A stretch of DNA of 64,000 bases from an uncultured Dermabacter sp. (GTDB taxonomy: Bacteria; Actinomycetota; Actinomycetes; Actinomycetales; Dermabacteraceae), in assembly GCA_947252755.1 (NCBI GenBank), contig CAMXWV010000001.1, forward strand, positions 1 through 64,000, in the 5' to 3' direction. The notes below the pieces were generated by a model. It saw only the letters and a program-made list of their open reading frames with translations. It did not search any database and was not told the DNA's origin. Both the position numbers and the translations under genes were made by a program. Shown piece after piece: positions 34,337-43,445 of the stretch. The number at the start of each line of letters is the position of its first letter. Position 1 is the stretch's first letter.

Positions 34337-35791
34337 TCAGTTCAGCTCCTGCGCTGACCGCTCGATCACGGCCAGCCATTCGCGCCGAGCATCCAGCGCT
34401 GCCTGCGCTTCATGGATCCGGCGCTCATCGCCTGAAGCCTTCGCCTTCTCAAGATCCTCTTCGTAGCTGGCGATCGCGGCATGCAGCTGACTGGAGGCGC
34501 CTTGAACCCGCGCCTTCGCCTCCGGGTCGGTGCGGCGCCATTCAGCATCTTCAGCTGACTTCACGGCATTGCGGACTGCTTTGATGCGGTCCTCCACCAT
34601 GCGGACTGCTGCGCGCGGCACTCGCCCTGCGGCCTCAAGGCGGTCCTCAATGCCGCGCAGCTTCTCCTTCGCAGTCTCCAGGTCTGCGATCGGCAGCAGG
34701 GCCTCGGCTTCGGCCAGGATCTTCTCCTTCACCGCCAGGTTCTCCTGCTGTTCAGCCTCGATCTTCTCGCGATCCGCATTGCGGCGGGCGAAGAAGTGAT
34801 CCTGCGCCGCCTTGAACTTCGCCCACTGGGCATCGTCCTTTCGACGGTTGCCGCGCGGTGCTTCACGCCACTCGGACATCAGATCGCGGTAGGCGCGAGC
34901 GGTGGCGCCGAAATCCTCAGAGTCCTTCATCGCCTCAGCACGCTCGATCAGCGCGGACTTCACCCGCTCTGCCTCAGCGTGGTTCGCGTCGAGCTCACTG
35001 AAGTGCGCACGGCGCTTGCGATCGAATTCGCTGCGGGCGGCGGACAGGCGCTTCCAGAGGGCATCCTCCACCCCGCGGTCGATCGACGGGTCGTTCTTCT
35101 GCATGGTCTTCCAGTCGCCCACCATCGACCGCATGGTCTCCGCAGCCTTCTTCCAGGAGATGCGGTGGGAGTCGGATGCAACCAGCGCTTCAATGCCCTC
35201 CACGAACTCTGTGCGCTTCTGGGTGGCCTTCTCCCGAGCCTCCAGCCGCGCCTTCTCCAGCGCGCTGATCTGCTCCTTCGCCGCTTCGCGCAGGTCATGT
35301 GCACGCTGGCGCAGAGCCGGGATGTCTCCTACCACCTTCGGCTCTTTCATGTTCTTGCGCATCTGCTCCAGCAGACGGTTCAGCTCAGCCTGCGTATTCC
35401 CCTCCACACCGAGCTTCTGCTCAACGATGTCCAAGAAGGCCGACAGGTCCAGGTAGGCGTGAGCAAACGGTGTGAGCACCTCATCGCGGTCCGCGCCGGG
35501 AGTGGATTCGCCGATCGAGCGCACCTGGGTTCCGTCCTGCACAGTGACGGTGCCGTCTTCGGTGACTCCACCGAACTCTTTGGCTGCTGCCACGGCGTCC
35601 GCATCATAGGAGGACGCCACGGGGATGACGGGCACCAGGGGAGTGGAGCGCTGCGCAACCGCAGCCGGGCTCGGCGCGCCCTTCGGAGCAGATGGCGAGG
35701 GCGATGCCGCAGCCGGCTTCGCGCCAGCAGCAGTAGGCTTCGGGGCCGGTGCCGGGGTGGGGGCGGCGGATTCGCGGTCGGCTTCGCTCAC
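34337..35791 (-). CDS. DUF349 domain protein
   Basis: This 484-residue protein has an N-terminal Ala/Pro-rich linker (about 1-50), then long charged helices with several DUF349-type repeats (for example MRSMVGDWKTMQKNDPSIDRG and YRDLMSEWREAPRGNRRKDD). Coiled-coil is likely throughout. The function is not established. The family is common in actinobacteria beside rel and hisS, as here. The GTG start at 35791 was chosen because AAGGAG lies 7-12 nt upstream. The longer frame has no conserved features. Confidence 0.88.
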   Translation of the reverse strand: MSEADRESAAPTPAPAPKPTAAGAKPAAASPSPSAPKGAPSPAAVAQRSTPLVPVIPVASSYDADAVAAAKEFGGVTEDGTVTVQDGTQVRSIGESTPGADRDEVLTPFAHAYLDLSAFLDIVEQKLGVEGNTQAELNRLLEQMRKNMKEPKVVGDIPALRQRAHDLREAAKEQISALEKARLEAREKATQKRTEFVEGIEALVASDSHRISWKKAAETMRSMVGDWKTMQKNDPSIDRGVEDALWKRLSAARSEFDRKRRAHFSELDANHAEAERVKSALIERAEAMKDSEDFGATARAYRDLMSEWREAPRGNRRKDDAQWAKFKAAQDHFFARRNADREKIEAEQQENLAVKEKILAEAEALLPIADLETAKEKLRGIEDRLEAAGRVPRAAVRMVEDRIKAVRNAVKSAEDAEWRRTDPEAKARVQGASSQLHAAIASYEEDLEKAKASGDERRIHEAQAALDARREWLAVIERSAQELN

Positions 35792-36015
35792 GACGATGCT
35801 CCTTGTGTGCTCGATCTGCTCAGGGCAGTCAGAAGAGGCTCGGGCGCCTCCAGGCTCGTGACCGCCGTGCGGCGATCTGATCCGACTGTACCGTGAACTC
35901 AGTTCGTTAGGTGAATCACCCGGGGGAGTCGTCACAGGCGCTCGGCGGCGCTGAAGGCACGCGGTCCATGCACATGCCGCATGCGAGCGCCGCATGCGTG
36001 TGTTTGGATGGTGGC

Positions 36016-36750
36016 ATGCATGCGGAGCTCAGCCTGTCTTTTATCGTCTCACCGTTCCTGCAGGCCACCTGCAGCATCCTGGCCGAGACTCGCCCAGGCG
36101 GCGCCGCGCTGATCATCGACCCAGGCTTCGGCGTTCGCGAGCAGGTGGAGAGCACTCTGAAGACGCTGAACGCGTCTCCCACTGCCATCGTGCTCACCCA
36201 CGGTCACCTGGATCACGTTGCGGACGCCCACCGCGTGGCCTCAGCGTGGGATCTGCCGGTGCTGATCGGCACCGGTGACGCCTACCGCCTGGAGCAGCCG
36301 ATCGATCAGCTGCCCGAGGCGTTCACCACTCAGCTGCGGCCGGCGTGGGAGCAGCACGGATGGAAACGGCCCGAGAAGACCCGCGAGCTCAACGCGACCG
36401 ACTCGCTCGCTCTGGGGGAGAAGCAGCTGCGCACCCTGACCCTGCCCGGCCACACCGAAGGCTCCACCATGGTGGTCATCGACGCACCCGTTCAGGTGAA
36501 TCCGGCACCGGGGGTGATGGCAGGCGCAGCGCTTGCCGAGCACGGTGTGGCGTTCACCGGGGACGTCCTGTTTCGCGGATCGATCGGCCGCACCGACCTC
36601 CCCGGTGGGGACCCTGATCAGATGCGCACCTCCCTTGAACAGCTGCGCGCATTCGCGCAGGAGCACCCCGACATGCTGGTGGTGCCCGGGCATGGGCCCG
36701 TCAGCGATTTCCGTCGTGAGCTCATCGAGAACCGCTTTCTGAATCTATGA
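36016..36750 (+). CDS. MBL-fold metallo-hydrolase (glyoxalase II-like)
   Basis: This 244-residue metallo-beta-lactamase-fold protein carries the metal motif THGHLDHVAD near residues 57-66. Further ligands are LPGHTEGS and FTGDVLFRGSIGRTDLPGGD, and a final PGHGPVS. This arrangement is typical of glyoxalase II-like hydrolases. The substrate is unknown. The start at ATG 36016 is preferred. A weak TTGGAT box stands 6 nt before it, similar to the leaderless pattern elsewhere in the window. hisS follows. Confidence 0.88.
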   Translation: MHAELSLSFIVSPFLQATCSILAETRPGGAALIIDPGFGVREQVESTLKTLNASPTAIVLTHGHLDHVADAHRVASAWDLPVLIGTGDAYRLEQPIDQLPEAFTTQLRPAWEQHGWKRPEKTRELNATDSLALGEKQLRTLTLPGHTEGSTMVVIDAPVQVNPAPGVMAGAALAEHGVAFTGDVLFRGSIGRTDLPGGDPDQMRTSLEQLRAFAQEHPDMLVVPGHGPVSDFRRELIENRFLNL

Positions 36751-36828
36751 CCGGCATGGGCCGGCTGTGCTGCCGACCCGCACCGTCTCTCATCGTCCAC
36801 CCGCTATCCGATCCGCAGGAGACCGTCG

Positions 36829-38190
36829 ATGTCCGCAATCACGCCACTGTCCGGCTTTCCCGAATGGCTGCCCGCTGATCGCGCAGTCGAACAGTTCGTC
36901 ATCGACACGTTCCGTGAGGTGGCAGAGCTGCACGGGTTCGCCAATATCGAGACGCGTGCGGTGGAGCCGATGAGCCAGCTGCTGCGCAAGGGTGAGATCG
37001 ACAAAGAGGTCTATGTGATCTCACGGCTGCACGCCGAGGACGAGCCGAAGCAGTCCGACGACGGGGAGAATAAGCGACTGGGCCTTCACTTCGATCTGAC
37101 GGTTCCGTTGGCGCGCTATGTGCTGGAGAACCAGGGCGCGCTCGCCTTCCCGTTCCGGCGCTATCAGATCCAGAAGGTGTGGCGCGGCGAACGCCCCCAG
37201 GACGGCCGGTTCCGCGAGTTCTATCAGGCGGATATCGACATCATCGGCCAGGACAGCCTGGCCGCCCACCAGGACGCGGACGTGGCCATCGTCATGGCTG
37301 AGGTGCTCGGCCGCCTCCCGCTGACCGGCTTCCGCATCGCCATCAACAATCGGCGCCTCAGCGAAGCGGTGTTCGCTGAGCTGGGCCTCACCGACGTGCC
37401 CGCGGTGCTGCGCCAGCTGGACAAGCTTGCAAAGATCGGTGATGCGAAGGTGCGCGAGCTGCTGATCAGCGAGGCTGGGGCCACGCCGGAGCAGGCTGAT
37501 GGGTGCTTGGCGTTCGCCACGATCCGAGCCGCCGACGCGGACCTTGCCGACAAGGTGGGCGCGCTCGGACTCTCCAGTGACCGGATCGATGCGGCCGTGG
37601 CGGACCTTGCCTACGTGATCCGCACTGTGAACGCCTCCGTGCCAGGTGCGTGCGAAGCAGATCTGTCCATCGCGCGCGGGCTCGACTACTACACGGGAAC
37701 GGTCTTCGAAACGTTCGTGGAAGGGCACGAGGATCTCGGATCGATCTGCTCCGGCGGCCGATACGACGAGCTCGCCTCGGACCGACGCCACACCTACCCC
37801 GGGGTGGGCCTGTCCATCGGCCTCTCACGCCTGGTGTCGCGCATCATCAGCCGGGGTCTGGCTGCAGTGTCACGAGATGTGCCCAGCTGCGTCATGGTGA
37901 TAGTGGCCAGCGAAGAGCGGCGCAGTGAGGCTGTGGAGGCGGCACGGCGGCTGCGCGAACGCGGTATTCCCGCTGAAGTGTCCCCCAGCTCCGCGAAGTT
38001 CGGGCGCCAGATCAGGTACGCGGACCGGCGCGGCATTCCGTTTGTGTGGTTCGTGGACGAGCAGAACCCGTCTGTGGGGCAGGCGAAGGACATCCGCAGC
38101 GGTGAGCAGGTGGAGACCGGCATCGCCGTGTGGGAGCCGCCCGCTGACGACCTTCGCCCGCGCATCACCACTCCCGCCTCCGATCTATGA
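36829..38190 (+). CDS. hisS: Histidyl-tRNA synthetase
   Basis: This class II synthetase charges tRNA-His. Motif 2 lies in YQIQKVWRGERPQDGRFREF (residues about 109-128). The histidine-binding motif ARGLDYYTGTVFE is near 280-292, and the C-terminal anticodon-binding domain begins near 345. It is 453 residues long. An AGGAGA ribosome binding site precedes the ATG. Confidence 0.97.
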   Translation: MSAITPLSGFPEWLPADRAVEQFVIDTFREVAELHGFANIETRAVEPMSQLLRKGEIDKEVYVISRLHAEDEPKQSDDGENKRLGLHFDLTVPLARYVLENQGALAFPFRRYQIQKVWRGERPQDGRFREFYQADIDIIGQDSLAAHQDADVAIVMAEVLGRLPLTGFRIAINNRRLSEAVFAELGLTDVPAVLRQLDKLAKIGDAKVRELLISEAGATPEQADGCLAFATIRAADADLADKVGALGLSSDRIDAAVADLAYVIRTVNASVPGACEADLSIARGLDYYTGTVFETFVEGHEDLGSICSGGRYDELASDRRHTYPGVGLSIGLSRLVSRIISRGLAAVSRDVPSCVMVIVASEERRSEAVEAARRLRERGIPAEVSPSSAKFGRQIRYADRRGIPFVWFVDEQNPSVGQAKDIRSGEQVETGIAVWEPPADDLRPRITTPASDL

Positions 38191-38240
38191 CGCACAGCAC
38201 GAGCGGGAATACCCGCCACCACTGAAAGGTTGAAGCCAGC

Positions 38241-38612
38241 ATGAGCACTCTTGAGATGACCAAGGCAAACCATGATGACACCGTGAAGGACGGCATTGTG
38301 CTGATCGACTTCTGGGCGGAATGGTGCGGTCCCTGCCGCGCATTCGCACCCGTCTTCGAGGCAGCCGCTGAGAAGAACGAGGACATCACCTTCGCCAAGG
38401 TGGACACGGAGGCAGAGCATGAGCTCGCCGCCCAGTACGGCGTCACTTCCATCCCAACCCTTGTTGCCTACCGTGACGGCATCCCGGTCTTCGGCCAGCC
38501 GGGTGCGCTGCGCGAAAAGGACCTGGACTCCCTGGTGGAGCAGATCCGCGGCCTTGACATGGACGAAGTGAAGAAGGCATACGCTGAAGCCCAGGCAAAG
38601 CAGCAGAGCTGA
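38241..38612 (+). CDS. trxA: Thioredoxin
   Basis: This 123-residue thioredoxin has the active site WCGPC with Cys29 and Cys32, and the cis-proline motif TSIPTL. No signal peptide is visible, so it is cytosolic. The C-terminal 15 residues form an Ala/Gln-rich helix. A hairpin terminator follows. Confidence 0.94.
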   Translation: MSTLEMTKANHDDTVKDGIVLIDFWAEWCGPCRAFAPVFEAAAEKNEDITFAKVDTEAEHELAAQYGVTSIPTLVAYRDGIPVFGQPGALREKDLDSLVEQIRGLDMDEVKKAYAEAQAKQQS

Positions 38613-38632
38613 CGCGTCGCCGGCTCCACCGG

Positions 38633-38680
38633 CAGCCCCGACGGAGGCCAGCGGACCGCTGGCATTCGCGGGGCTGTTTC
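38633..38680 (+). terminator. Compound hairpin after trxA
   Basis: Outer arms CAGCCCCG/CGGGGCTG enclose an inner GCCAGCG-GAC-CGCTGGC hairpin, and TTTC follows. Confidence 0.7.
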
Positions 38681-38716
38681 ATGTCCGCAAGCGCAGGCCA
38701 ATGCAGACGCGACTGA

Positions 38717-38722
38717 TACGGT
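38717..38722 (+). promoter_or_regulatory. -10 box for leaderless SIP gene
   Basis: TACGGT, then 7 nt, then ATG 38730. The upstream in-frame GTG at 38721 would lie inside the -10 box. Confidence 0.6.
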
Positions 38723-38729
38723 GACGGGC

Positions 38730-39575
38730 ATGAACGAGGCCCCCTCCACCACCCATCGCGCGCCCAAGCACCGCCCCCAGGCCGTGCTGCGGGTGAAGGC
38801 AAAGCGCAGACTCAGCCCGCGGCTGACCCGTGTGATCCTCGAGGGCGATGGGGTGCGCGAGCTCAAACGCAATGACCATGCGGACCACTACGTGAAGCTC
38901 CTGCTGCCCCAGCCCGGCAGCGGTCTGCGGCCGCCCTTCGACCTCGACGAGATCCGGCAGCAGAACCCTGAGCTGCTGCCGTCAAAGCGCACGTACACGA
39001 TCCGGCACTGGGACGTGGACGCCGGTGAGCTCTGGCTCGATGTGGTGATCCACAGTGAAGCCGGCAGCATCGGCATTGCCAGCGACTGGGCAGACACAGC
39101 TGTTCCCGGTGATGAGGTCGCCGTCACCGGAGCCGGCGGAGCCTATACCCCGCGCGACGATGCCGCCATGCACCTGCTTGTGGGGGATCATTCAGCAGTG
39201 CCAGCAATCGCATCCGCGCTGGAAGCGATGCCTGCTGATGCCTGCGGCACTGCGCTGATCCACCTGGAGCACGAAGAGGACTGCATTCCGCTGCCGCATG
39301 TTCCCGGCATTGAGGTGCGCTGGATCATCGGCCAGCGCAGTGAGCTGGTGCGGGCGGTCCGCGAGCTCGACATCGACCCGGCGCTCATCGCCGAGGGTGC
39401 TGTGCACGTGTTCGCGCACCTGGAGCGCGGCGCCGTCAAGGAGCTGCGCCACCACTTCGTCACCACGCTGGGGATCCGGCGGGAGCATATCTCCATCTCC
39501 GCCTATTGGGCGCTCGGTCGGGCTGAAGACCAGTTCCAGGCGGAAAAACGCGAGGCGATCGGACAGATCGACTGA
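38730..39575 (+). CDS. Siderophore-interacting FAD reductase
   Basis: This SIP-family flavoprotein reduces ferric siderophores to release iron. FAD binding is indicated by the RTYTIRHWD motif (RxYT). The pyridine-nucleotide domain starts LLVGDHSAVPAIASALEAM. The C-terminal signature YWALGRAEDQF is typical of the family. It has 281 residues from ATG 38730. No siderophore transporter is adjacent. Start choice rests on the leaderless promoter spacing. Confidence 0.9.
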   Translation: MNEAPSTTHRAPKHRPQAVLRVKAKRRLSPRLTRVILEGDGVRELKRNDHADHYVKLLLPQPGSGLRPPFDLDEIRQQNPELLPSKRTYTIRHWDVDAGELWLDVVIHSEAGSIGIASDWADTAVPGDEVAVTGAGGAYTPRDDAAMHLLVGDHSAVPAIASALEAMPADACGTALIHLEHEEDCIPLPHVPGIEVRWIIGQRSELVRAVRELDIDPALIAEGAVHVFAHLERGAVKELRHHFVTTLGIRREHISISAYWALGRAEDQFQAEKREAIGQID

Positions 39576-39610
39576 GCACCGCTCCTCGACCCGAAACAAG
39601 CCCGGACCTG

Positions 39611-40213
39611 GTGGTCGGGACCGATGGGCGTGCCCGTCCGCGCTGGGCGGCGGCCTCACCGCTTCTTCAGGACTACTACGACCATGAATGGGGCATGCCG
39701 GTGCGCAATGAGCAAGGCGTATTCGAACGGCTCTGCCTGGAAGGGTTCCAAGCCGGCCTCAGCTGGGCAACAGTCCTGCGCAAGCGTCCCGCTTTCCGTG
39801 AGGTGTTCTACGGCTTCGCTGTGGACCGGGTGGCGGCAATGGGGGAGCGGGATGTGGAGCGCCTGCTGCAGGATCCGCGGATCATCCGCCACCGCGGAAA
39901 GATCTGGGCTGCGATCCAGAACGCGTCGGCAACACAGCGGCTGCGGGAGGCAGACGGCGGGCTCGCAGCGTTCGTGTGGTCATTCCAGCCTGAACGCACA
40001 TATCAGCCCGTTGATCATGCTGACATTCCCACCCAGGATGAGACGTCGCGCATGCTGTCACGGGAACTGAAACGGCGTGGATTTCGGTTCGTAGGGCCCA
40101 CCACGATGTTCGCGCTGATGGAGGCGATCGGCATGGTGGACACCCATCTTCTGGGCTCCCACCGGCGTGGCAGTTCCGGCGAGTTCAACCCGGACGGCAC
40201 GCGCAGCCGCTGA
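39611..40213 (+). CDS. tag: DNA-3-methyladenine glycosylase I-like protein
   Basis: This base-excision enzyme of the TagI family removes 3-methyladenine. The core is FERLCLEGFQAGLSWATVLRKR, which includes the catalytic glutamate region, and FVGPTTMFALMEAIGMVDTHLLG. The zinc-snap ligands of E. coli Tag (two Cys and two His) appear mostly lost: the N-terminal Cys is replaced in RPRWA, the following YHD is YYD, and the C-terminal Cys is absent in THLLGSHRRG. The GTG start lacks a good ribosome binding site, so the N-terminus is uncertain. It is about 200 residues long. Confidence 0.85.
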   Translation: MVGTDGRARPRWAAASPLLQDYYDHEWGMPVRNEQGVFERLCLEGFQAGLSWATVLRKRPAFREVFYGFAVDRVAAMGERDVERLLQDPRIIRHRGKIWAAIQNASATQRLREADGGLAAFVWSFQPERTYQPVDHADIPTQDETSRMLSRELKRRGFRFVGPTTMFALMEAIGMVDTHLLGSHRRGSSGEFNPDGTRSR

Positions 40214-40227
40214 CCTCTCCGGTGGAT

Positions 40228-40611
40228 TCAGCGCTGAGGCAGTTCCTGCGCCACCGCATCAGTGCGCGATTCGAGATCCACCTCTACCACACCGTCCACC
40301 ACACGTGAGGTGTACACCGCAAGCCGGAAGTTCGGGGAGGAGTAACATTCCCCGGTGGCGAGGTCATACACCTCTTTGTACAGCGGGCTGGCGATTGTGG
40401 GGCGGCGCTGCCCATCCACATCGTGGTCGCCCACGATGCCGCGGGACATCACACCCTGCTGGGTGCGCGGGTCAATGTTCGAGGTCACGTACACCTGGCC
40501 GTCCCAGGCCTTCACCACGGCGACCTGCTCGGTGCCGAACAAGGCTGCTTCACCCCAATTCGGCTCCAGCTGTGATTCGTCACAGATGCGCTGCCAGTTC
40601 ACCGCTGCCAT
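40228..40611 (-). CDS. nirD: Nitrite reductase small subunit NirD
   Basis: This 127-residue Rieske-fold subunit of the assimilatory NAD(P)H nitrite reductase matches NirD: WQRICDESQLEPNWGEAALFG, then VAVVKAWDGQVYVTSNIDP, and SPLYKEVYDLATGEC. It lacks the Rieske Cys/His cluster ligands, which is normal for NirD. AAGGAGAG precedes ATG 40611. It is transcribed away from nirB, whereas nirBD are usually co-directional. Confidence 0.93.
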   Translation of the reverse strand: MAAVNWQRICDESQLEPNWGEAALFGTEQVAVVKAWDGQVYVTSNIDPRTQQGVMSRGIVGDHDVDGQRRPTIASPLYKEVYDLATGECYSSPNFRLAVYTSRVVDGVVEVDLESRTDAVAQELPQR

Positions 40612-40648
40612 GAACTCTCCTTGGTGTCGCGTGATGCTGTTGGGAGCC

Positions 40649-40654
40649 ATAGTA
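40649..40654 (-). promoter_or_regulatory. Candidate -10 box for nirD
   Basis: TACTAT on the minus strand, about 38 nt before the nirD ATG. I see no obvious -35 box or palindromic operator in the 146-bp nirD-nirB spacer. A possible nirB -10 (TAGCGT) lies at 40714-40719. Confidence 0.45.
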
Positions 40655-40757
40655 GCCACCGTGGCCTGACCGTGCCGAGGACAGATGTCCTACGAAGTGG
40701 GCGCTTCTGCCGGTAGCGTGGGCCGCAACGAGTTCCTCGAGCAGAAAGAGCCCGCAC

Positions 40758-43445
40758 GTGAACCTTGACATCCAGGACCAGCACTCCGACGAGCTGATCA
40801 AGCACGTTGTCGTGGTGGGCGGCGGCCCGGCCGCCCACAAGTTCACGGAGACGATGCGCCGCCGAGACGTCAACGGCCGGTACAAGGTCACGGTCATCTC
40901 CGAAGAGAACCTCGCGCCCTATGATCGCGTCAACCTGGCCAAGCGCTGGGACAAGGGCTACGACCTCACCCTGGGCGACCCAACCCTCTGGCAGGACCCG
41001 CACGTGGATCTTGTGCTCGGGGACAAGGTGAACTCCCTGGACACGAACGCCCGCACCGTGCGCACCCAGTCCGGCACCATCTACGGGTACGACGAGCTCG
41101 TTCTCGCCACCGGCTCCAACGCCTTCACCCCGCCGATCGACGGCTGGGACACCAAGGGCGTGTTCGTGTACCGCACCGTGGATGATGTGGATCAGATGTC
41201 CGCATGTGTGCAGGGTCTTGCTGACGATGAGACCCGCACCGGGGTGGCAGTGGTGCTCGGCGGGGGACTGCTCGGGCTGGAGGCTGCCGGTGGACTCGCT
41301 GCCGAAGGCTATGAGGTCCACCTGGTGGAGCTGGCCGAGTGGCTGATGCCTGCGCAGCTGGATGAGGGCGGCGGAAAGCTGCTCAACCGCCTGATCGAAC
41401 AGCGCGGCATCATCCTGCACACCGGGGTGTCACTGGAGCGAGTGGAGCCGCGCATCCCCACTCGCCTCGGAGACGAGCGCGGCGCTGAGCAGGTGGCTGC
41501 AGCGCCCACCAACGTGGCCGCTGTGCGCCTCTCCGATGGCACCTCCCTGCCGGCAGACCTGGTGTGTCTGGCCGTCGGCATCCGTCCGCGTGATGAGCTC
41601 GCCAAGGTCAATGACTTCCAGATGGGGCCGCGTGGCGGCGTGATGGTGGGGCAGGACTGCCGCACCAGCGTGCCGAATGTGTGGGCGATCGGCGAAGTGG
41701 CCGCGATGGAAGGCCGCACAATCGGCCTGGTAGCCCCTGCCAACACCATGGCTGATGTGGTGGCGGATCGCCTGCTCGGCGGCAAGGCTTCCTTTGGCGA
41801 ACTCGATGACTCCACCAAGCTGAAGCTCGCCGGCATTGATGTTGCAAGCTTCGGCGACGCGAAGTCCAACCAGAAGGACTCCCTGGACGTGGTCTATGCC
41901 GACCCGACCCAGGGCATCTACCAGAAGCTCGTCTTCAGCCAGGACGTGTCCGAGCTGCGCGGCGGCATCCTGGTGGGCGACGCGGCGAACTATTCCACGC
42001 TGCGGGCCTACGTGGGCCGTCAGCTTCCCGGCGACCCCTCCGCGTATCTGGCCGCGTCTGGTGCCGAGATGCCGGACACGGGGGATATCCCCGACGAAGT
42101 GGTGGTGTGCTCCTGCTCCAACGTCACCTCGGGTGAGCTCAAATGCTCCATCAGCGGAGAGTGCAGCGATAAGCCCTGCCGGGACATTGCCTCACTCAAG
42201 GCGGCCACGGAGGCCGGCACCCAGTGCGGCTCCTGTGTGCCGCTGATGCAGAAGATCCTTGCAAGCGAGCTCGCCAAATCCGGCATCGCCGTCTCCAGTG
42301 CAATGTGCGAGCACTTTGAGATGTCCCGCTCCGAGCTGTACGCGAAGGTCCGCGAGCACAAGCTGACCAGCTTCGAAGAGGTCATCGAACAGTTCGGCGT
42401 GGGCCACGGCTGCGATGTGTGCAAGCCGGTGGTCGCTTCCATCCTGGCCTCCCAGCGTGATCGCTACATCCTTGACAAGGGACTGGGTCACCTGCAGGAC
42501 ACGAATGACCGCTTCATCGGCAATATGCAGAAGGACGGCACCTACTCCGTGGTGCCTCGGGTGCCCGGCGGCGAGATCACCCCCGAGAAGCTGCGGGTCA
42601 TCGCCGAGGTTGCTGCAGACTTCAACCTGTACACGAAGATCACCGGTGCTCAGCGGATCGGCCTGTTCGGTGCGCGCATCGAACAGCTGCCGCACATCTG
42701 GCAGCGTCTGATCGATGCGGGGATGGAGTCCGGTCAGGCGTACGGAAAGTCCCTGCGCACCGTGAAGAGCTGCGTGGGCTCCACCTGGTGCCGATTCGGG
42801 CAGCAGGACTCCGTGGGCATGGCGATCCTCCTGGAGGAGCGGTACAAGGGCCTTCGCTCCCCGCACAAGTACAAGCTGGGCGTATCCGGCTGCGCCCGTG
42901 AGTGCGCAGAGGCGCGGGCGAAGGACGTGGGTGTCATCGCCACGGACAAGGGATGGAACCTGTACGTAGGCGGCAACGGCGGCTTCGCTCCGAAGCACGC
43001 GGAACTGCTTGCCGCGGACGTCTCGGATGACGAGCTGGTCACCCTGATCGACCGCTTCCTTGGCTACTACATCCGCACCGCGGAGAAGCTGCAGCGCACC
43101 GCCACCTGGATCGATTCCCTCGACGGCGGCCTCGAGCACGTCAAGGACGTGGTGGTCAACGACTCGCTCGGCATCTGCGCAGAGCTCGAGCAGGAGATGC
43201 AGAGCTTCGTGGACGGTCACGAGGACGAATGGGTAGCCACCCTGAAGGACCCGGCAAAGGTGGCGCGCTTCCGTTCATTCATCAATGCACCGGAGGCGCG
43301 TGACCCGCTTTTCGCGTATGTTCCTGAGCGCGATCAGCACCGGCCCGCCACGCTGGAGGAGCGCGAATCGGTGCTGATCTCCGGCCCGGTCATCGCCCTG
43401 CGCAACGCCCGCGGTGAGGACATCGATCCGGATGAGAACGCGTGA
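40758..43445 (+). CDS. nirB: Nitrite reductase large subunit NirB
   Basis: NirB reduces nitrite to ammonium. The N-terminal FAD/NAD(P)H domains begin VVVGGGPAAHKF. A BFD-like [2Fe-2S] domain near residues 450-500 has VVCSCSNVTSGEL and QCGSCVPL. The C-terminal half holds the siroheme-[4Fe-4S] ligands Cys672, Cys678, Cys712 and Cys716 (SCVGSTWC and GCARECAEA). It is 895 residues long. It starts with GTG. Its stop overlaps cobA by 4 bases, so siroheme methylation is co-translated with its consumer. Confidence 0.97.
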   Translation: MNLDIQDQHSDELIKHVVVVGGGPAAHKFTETMRRRDVNGRYKVTVISEENLAPYDRVNLAKRWDKGYDLTLGDPTLWQDPHVDLVLGDKVNSLDTNARTVRTQSGTIYGYDELVLATGSNAFTPPIDGWDTKGVFVYRTVDDVDQMSACVQGLADDETRTGVAVVLGGGLLGLEAAGGLAAEGYEVHLVELAEWLMPAQLDEGGGKLLNRLIEQRGIILHTGVSLERVEPRIPTRLGDERGAEQVAAAPTNVAAVRLSDGTSLPADLVCLAVGIRPRDELAKVNDFQMGPRGGVMVGQDCRTSVPNVWAIGEVAAMEGRTIGLVAPANTMADVVADRLLGGKASFGELDDSTKLKLAGIDVASFGDAKSNQKDSLDVVYADPTQGIYQKLVFSQDVSELRGGILVGDAANYSTLRAYVGRQLPGDPSAYLAASGAEMPDTGDIPDEVVVCSCSNVTSGELKCSISGECSDKPCRDIASLKAATEAGTQCGSCVPLMQKILASELAKSGIAVSSAMCEHFEMSRSELYAKVREHKLTSFEEVIEQFGVGHGCDVCKPVVASILASQRDRYILDKGLGHLQDTNDRFIGNMQKDGTYSVVPRVPGGEITPEKLRVIAEVAADFNLYTKITGAQRIGLFGARIEQLPHIWQRLIDAGMESGQAYGKSLRTVKSCVGSTWCRFGQQDSVGMAILLEERYKGLRSPHKYKLGVSGCARECAEARAKDVGVIATDKGWNLYVGGNGGFAPKHAELLAADVSDDELVTLIDRFLGYYIRTAEKLQRTATWIDSLDGGLEHVKDVVVNDSLGICAELEQEMQSFVDGHEDEWVATLKDPAKVARFRSFINAPEARDPLFAYVPERDQHRPATLEERESVLISGPVIALRNARGEDIDPDENA

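Noticed and set aside
36011..36016. GTG 36011 as start of the MBL hydrolase
   Set aside because: It is not in frame with the hydrolase. ATG 36016 is.
40228..40611. NirD interpreted as a degenerate Rieske protein
   Set aside because: NirD normally lacks the Rieske Cys/His cluster ligands, so the absence is expected for a functional subunit.
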